From positions 186,001-250,000 of the forward strand of contig JANWWS010000013.1 in the NCBI GenBank assembly GCA_025055765.1: a DNA stretch of 64,000 nt. The letters run 5' to 3'. The notes under the pieces are model-generated. The model was not told the origin of the DNA, did no database searches, and saw nothing but the letters and a program-made list of their open reading frames with translations. A program made the translations under genes and the position numbers. Positions 61,282 to 64,000 of the stretch are shown in pieces (positions within the stretch are counted from its first letter, which is position 1; each line of letters starts with the position of its first letter). The stretch comes from Leptospiraceae bacterium (GTDB lineage: Bacteria > Spirochaetota > Leptospiria > Turneriellales > Turneriellaceae).

Positions 61282-62989
61282 ACTGGCGAAGAAATTCTTT
61301 GAACCAAGTTAGAGAATGTGTCTCCTTAAGGGCGTTTTGTATTTTCTCGGCCACCACGTATGGATCCAATTCTTTTAAATCAGCCTGAGAGCGAAAGATA
61401 AAGGGTATTTCTGTGTTCACAGAGTTTTTTTGCCAAAACAGTTCTTCTTTTAACTTTTCTCCAGGGCGAATTCCCGTGTACACAATGCGTACCTCCTTAT
61501 GGGGTATTTTCCCCGCCAAAAGAATAAGTCTCTCGGCTAAATCTACAATTCGTACGGGTTTTCCCATATCTAATGCCAAGATATCTTGACCAGAGGAGAC
61601 GGTGAGGGCATGTAAGACTAAATTCACGGCTTCGGGAATGGTCATAAAAAAGCGCTCCATATCCGGGTGGGTAACCGTGACATCCTCTCCCTTACGGATT
61701 TGCTCCCAAAACAGGGGTACCACGGAACCTGAAGATCCTAAGACATTGCCAAAGCGAACCGAAACCGTGCGCAAGCGGCCATCTGATATAAGACGGGTGG
61801 CATTATACGTAAAAAGCTCCGCTAAGCGCTTAGTTATGCCCATCATGCTCTCTGGCTCCACAGCCTTGTCCGTGGAAATATTAACAAATTCAAGCCGATT
61901 CTCCGGGAAAAAACGCAGGTAATTTATAGCGGCCTGCAGGATATTCCAGGTACCTAAAATATTAGTTCGCACAGCTTCTGTATAGTTCAGCTCCATAAGA
62001 GGTACATGTTTATAGGCCGCAGCGTGAAAGATAATCTCCGGTTTTTCTCCTTCAAGTAAAAGATACATGCGGTCTTGATCTCGAATATCGGCTAAGACGG
62101 CTTCCACATTGGGGTATGAAGAAAACTCCCTTTGTAAGTTATAGATGCCATACTCCCATTGATCGAGGAGGGTAAGTCGCGCCGGTTTATATGTTAGAAG
62201 TTGGCGCGCGATTTCACTGCCAATAGAACCAGCAGCTCCCGTAATAAGAATGCGCTTGCCACAAAAAATTTTTTCTAAGGGTTTGGGGTCTAGCCGTATC
62301 TCACTGCGCTTTACAAGATCCTCAATGCGCAACTGGCGGATGTCTGGTAAAATATGTTCTATTTTACGGGGTACTATCTTATATTGCAGCACAAAATTTT
62401 CCAAGCTATCAAGAGTTTGTTGCAGTAGCTCAGCGGAGGGGGGCATGGTAAACCACACCTCCTTAACCTTTTCTTTTTCCACAATATCCCTAAGATTTTT
62501 GCCAGCATAAACTTGGTAAGCACCCAACCGACTACCTATTTTTTGGGGATCATTATCAACAAATGCCGCAATACGGTAGGGATGGGCTACCTCCCGGCTC
62601 TGCATTTCTTGCAGCAGATTATGAGCAACACTCCCCGCTCCATAGATCACTACGGGTATTTCACCTTTCATTTTGGTCAATAGTTCCCGGTTTAAAGCAA
62701 AGTACCAACTCATGCGGTGCAAAAGGGAGGCGAGAGGCAAAAAGCCAAGCCTGAGAAAAAAATCCTCAGGCTTATTAAAAAAGAAATTAACGGCCAAAGC
62801 AGAGATGAGTGGCAGAAAAAGGGCTCTTACGAAAGATAAAAAGTAAAGCCTGCGTATATCCTCCTTTTTCTCTCTCCAAAAAAAAGAAAAAATAGCAAAA
62901 AGCAAAAAAGCCAAGACAAATGCCTGCGTATCTTTAAAGAGCCAATAATAAGCAATGAGGATTACGAGAGCTTCTATAATAAAAAACAC
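61274..62989 (-). CDS. CapD/PglF/WbpM-like polysaccharide biosynthesis NDP-sugar dehydratase
   Basis: 571 residues. Four N-terminal membrane helices, a CoA-binding-like Rossmann domain (VIYGAGSVAHNLL near 115-127), then an SDR-type dehydratase with TGAAGSIGSEIA near 255 and catalytic STDKAVEP, MMGITK (Met in place of the usual Tyr, as in PglF). It likely makes UDP-4-keto-6-deoxy-GlcNAc for surface glycans or for nonulosonic acid precursors, which would link it to the SpsF/SpsG genes. GTG start. Confidence 0.9.
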   Translation of the reverse strand: MFFIIEALVILIAYYWLFKDTQAFVLAFLLFAIFSFFWREKKEDIRRLYFLSFVRALFLPLISALAVNFFFNKPEDFFLRLGFLPLASLLHRMSWYFALNRELLTKMKGEIPVVIYGAGSVAHNLLQEMQSREVAHPYRIAAFVDNDPQKIGSRLGAYQVYAGKNLRDIVEKEKVKEVWFTMPPSAELLQQTLDSLENFVLQYKIVPRKIEHILPDIRQLRIEDLVKRSEIRLDPKPLEKIFCGKRILITGAAGSIGSEIARQLLTYKPARLTLLDQWEYGIYNLQREFSSYPNVEAVLADIRDQDRMYLLLEGEKPEIIFHAAAYKHVPLMELNYTEAVRTNILGTWNILQAAINYLRFFPENRLEFVNISTDKAVEPESMMGITKRLAELFTYNATRLISDGRLRTVSVRFGNVLGSSGSVVPLFWEQIRKGEDVTVTHPDMERFFMTIPEAVNLVLHALTVSSGQDILALDMGKPVRIVDLAERLILLAGKIPHKEVRIVYTGIRPGEKLKEELFWQKNSVNTEIPFIFRSQADLKELDPYVVAEKIQNALKETHSLTWFKEFLRQYV

Positions 62990-63077
62990 ATGCCCCTAGT
63001 GCGAAGCGAAAACACAAAATAAAGCTAAATTCCCTGCTTTTTACTTGCCGCAGCCATGGCTCCTTCTATGTTAACCC

Positions 63078-63800
63078 ATGCTATTGCGCCTTCTTTTGGC
63101 TCTTTCCTTTGCCTTGTTTGTACTTTTCTCATGCAAGAAGACAGCACGAGACATAAGCAGCGGGGCTTTTACCGAGATCAAAATGTTCCTCTTTTACCAA
63201 GAGCAAAACCCTGCGCTGCGTCGTACTGTACTTTCTCGACTTACCCCTCTTTTGGCAAACCGAGAGGGTCTTGAGGTTTTTCGGCCCCTAGAAGGTGTGC
63301 ACTTACTCTTAAGTGGTAGGCCAGTGCACCTCCTGGTCACCCTTGAGGGAGAGTGGGAAGAAACAGAAAATCTCAAAAGAGAGTTAGACAGTGCCGGATT
63401 TCCCTCGGCCTTTGTTTTACAAGCGGCCATACTTGCCCAACCTGCAGGATATACGGGAAGTGGGGGGGATCTCCCCTACACGGTATTAGGTCTTGAGAAA
63501 AGATCTTTTTCTTTTAATAGGCTATACTACGAGCTAAAGGAAAATATCATCGACCAAGAGGAAAAAGAGCTCTACCGTGACATAGCCGATATCTCGGTGG
63601 CAACCTACTTTTGCCTCACAAGAAGTCTTTGCGACAGCATAAGACTTCTTCGTCTCACCCAGCTATCCCTTGCAGGATCCACGATTCTCAACGGGCTCTA
63701 TGAGCGCAGCTTGCAGAAAACACAAGACGTATCTCTTTTCTTTTTGCGCAAGCTACCTACAACAGATATAATCAGAGCTTACGAGTTTAGTTCTAGATAA
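63078..63800 (+). CDS. Putative lipoprotein of unknown function
   Basis: 240 residues. N-terminus basic then hydrophobic, ending Val-Leu-Phe-Ser-Cys-Lys-Lys, a spirochaetal lipobox, so it is probably anchored in a membrane. The body has no motif I know; two helical segments near 150-190 and a Cys pair (about 178 and 184). It overlaps the convergent partial gene by 22 bases. Confidence 0.7.
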   Translation: MLLRLLLALSFALFVLFSCKKTARDISSGAFTEIKMFLFYQEQNPALRRTVLSRLTPLLANREGLEVFRPLEGVHLLLSGRPVHLLVTLEGEWEETENLKRELDSAGFPSAFVLQAAILAQPAGYTGSGGDLPYTVLGLEKRSFSFNRLYYELKENIIDQEEKELYRDIADISVATYFCLTRSLCDSIRLLRLTQLSLAGSTILNGLYERSLQKTQDVSLFFLRKLPTTDIIRAYEFSSR

Positions 63801-64000
63801 AGCTCTATGCGGTTTTTGAGACTGTCGGTTTGGCAAATCGCCTTTAAGCTCTTCTTTGCTTTGTCGATATCAATTTGATCCAGGTGCTGCAATAAGTAAG
63901 GGAGCTGTGCCACATTGATAGAAAAGTCTCTAAAACCCATGGCGACAAGTAGGCTTAACCAGCCTCGGCGAGATAGGAGCTCCCCGCAGTGGATAACCTT
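63779..64000 (-). CDS. C-terminus of a PTS enzyme I-like (PEP-utilising) protein, partial
   Basis: The frame is open to the window edge, with 73 codons visible. It holds the catalytic Cys motif HCGE and MGFRDFSINVAQLPYLL, which match the PEP-binding C-terminal domain of PTS enzyme I (PtsI or PtsP). The rest is outside the window. Confidence 0.75.
   Translation of the reverse strand, partial: KVIHCGELLSRRGWLSLLVAMGFRDFSINVAQLPYLLQHLDQIDIDKAKKSLKAICQTDSLKNRIELYLELNS

Noticed and set aside
1-64000. tRNA, rRNA, CRISPR arrays, transposons
   Set aside because: No T-loop GTTCGA motifs in gaps, no regular spacer-repeat pattern and no transposase-like frame were found by reading.

Overview
The window looks like chromosomal DNA of a motile, diderm, respiring spirochaete, probably from or near the Leptospira side of the phylum. 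This rests on two tandem FlaB-type periplasmic flagellin genes carrying the Ser-Met-Trp-Phe-His signature, a spiro-SPASM radical SAM gene, many lipoproteins with relaxed spirochaetal lipoboxes (Phe-Ser-Cys, Val-Ser-Cys, Tyr-Ser-Cys) and several outer-membrane barrel proteins. The genus is not determined. I see no tRNA, rRNA, CRISPR array, transposase or prophage; the order looks like a stable chromosome with one decayed gene.

Layout. 1-3.1 kb: a lipid operon (DUF1365, cyclopropane-fatty-acid synthase type methyltransferase, two uncharacterised exported proteins). 3.1-10 kb, minus strand: recR, a family 2 glycosyltransferase, then cheY, STAS, cheA, cheW and a PAS-containing chemoreceptor. 10-16.6 kb: a di-haem peroxidase and a diiron ferritin-like protein whose promoters share an unusual CTAG-centred element, a CoaC-type flavoprotein, a PLC-like protein, serC and a sensor kinase. 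16.8-18.7 kb: two flaB genes with elaborate leader structures. 18.7-28 kb: ElyC-like protein, small unknown genes, a degenerate GGDEF protein, priA, Nudix, engB, a fused ABC importer with its lipoprotein, and an outer-membrane protein pseudogene. 28-36.5 kb: clpB behind a CIRCE-like operator, floA, an SDR enzyme, a B12-type radical SAM enzyme and sppA. 36.5-40.5 kb: surA-like chaperone, spiro-SPASM, SpsF-like and SpsG/PseG-like genes in one operon. 40.4-48 kb: glpK, then an ABC importer-OsmC-flavin oxidoreductase-porin operon that resembles organosulfur scavenging. 48-51 kb: a membrane CheA-like kinase with a zinc-binding CZB domain, a CheX-like phosphatase and a CheY. 51.1-55.8 kb: a five-gene MbnP/MbnH (copper/kynurenine) cassette. 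55.8-59 kb: a sigma-54 promoter driving a GAF-PP2C-TPR protein and amtB. 59-64 kb: DEAD-box helicase, membrane proteins, CapD-like dehydratase, a lipoprotein and the 3' end of a PTS enzyme I-like gene.

The most interesting points are: (1) the MbnP/MbnH cassette with a small Cys/His protein and two barrel proteins, one with a His-rich loop, and no methanobactin genes; (2) both flagellin Shine-Dalgarno sequences sit in hairpin loops matching the CsrA motif; (3) about eleven genes without a Shine-Dalgarno have a -35-like hexamer 33-36 nt before the start codon, which suggests leaderless mRNAs; (4) a shared four-copy TTTTCTAG element at the peroxidase and diiron gene promoters; (5) a well matched sigma-54 promoter before a PP2C-AmtB operon; (6) the spiro-SPASM/SpsF/SpsG operon. 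All functional statements come from reading motifs by eye; no database search was run.
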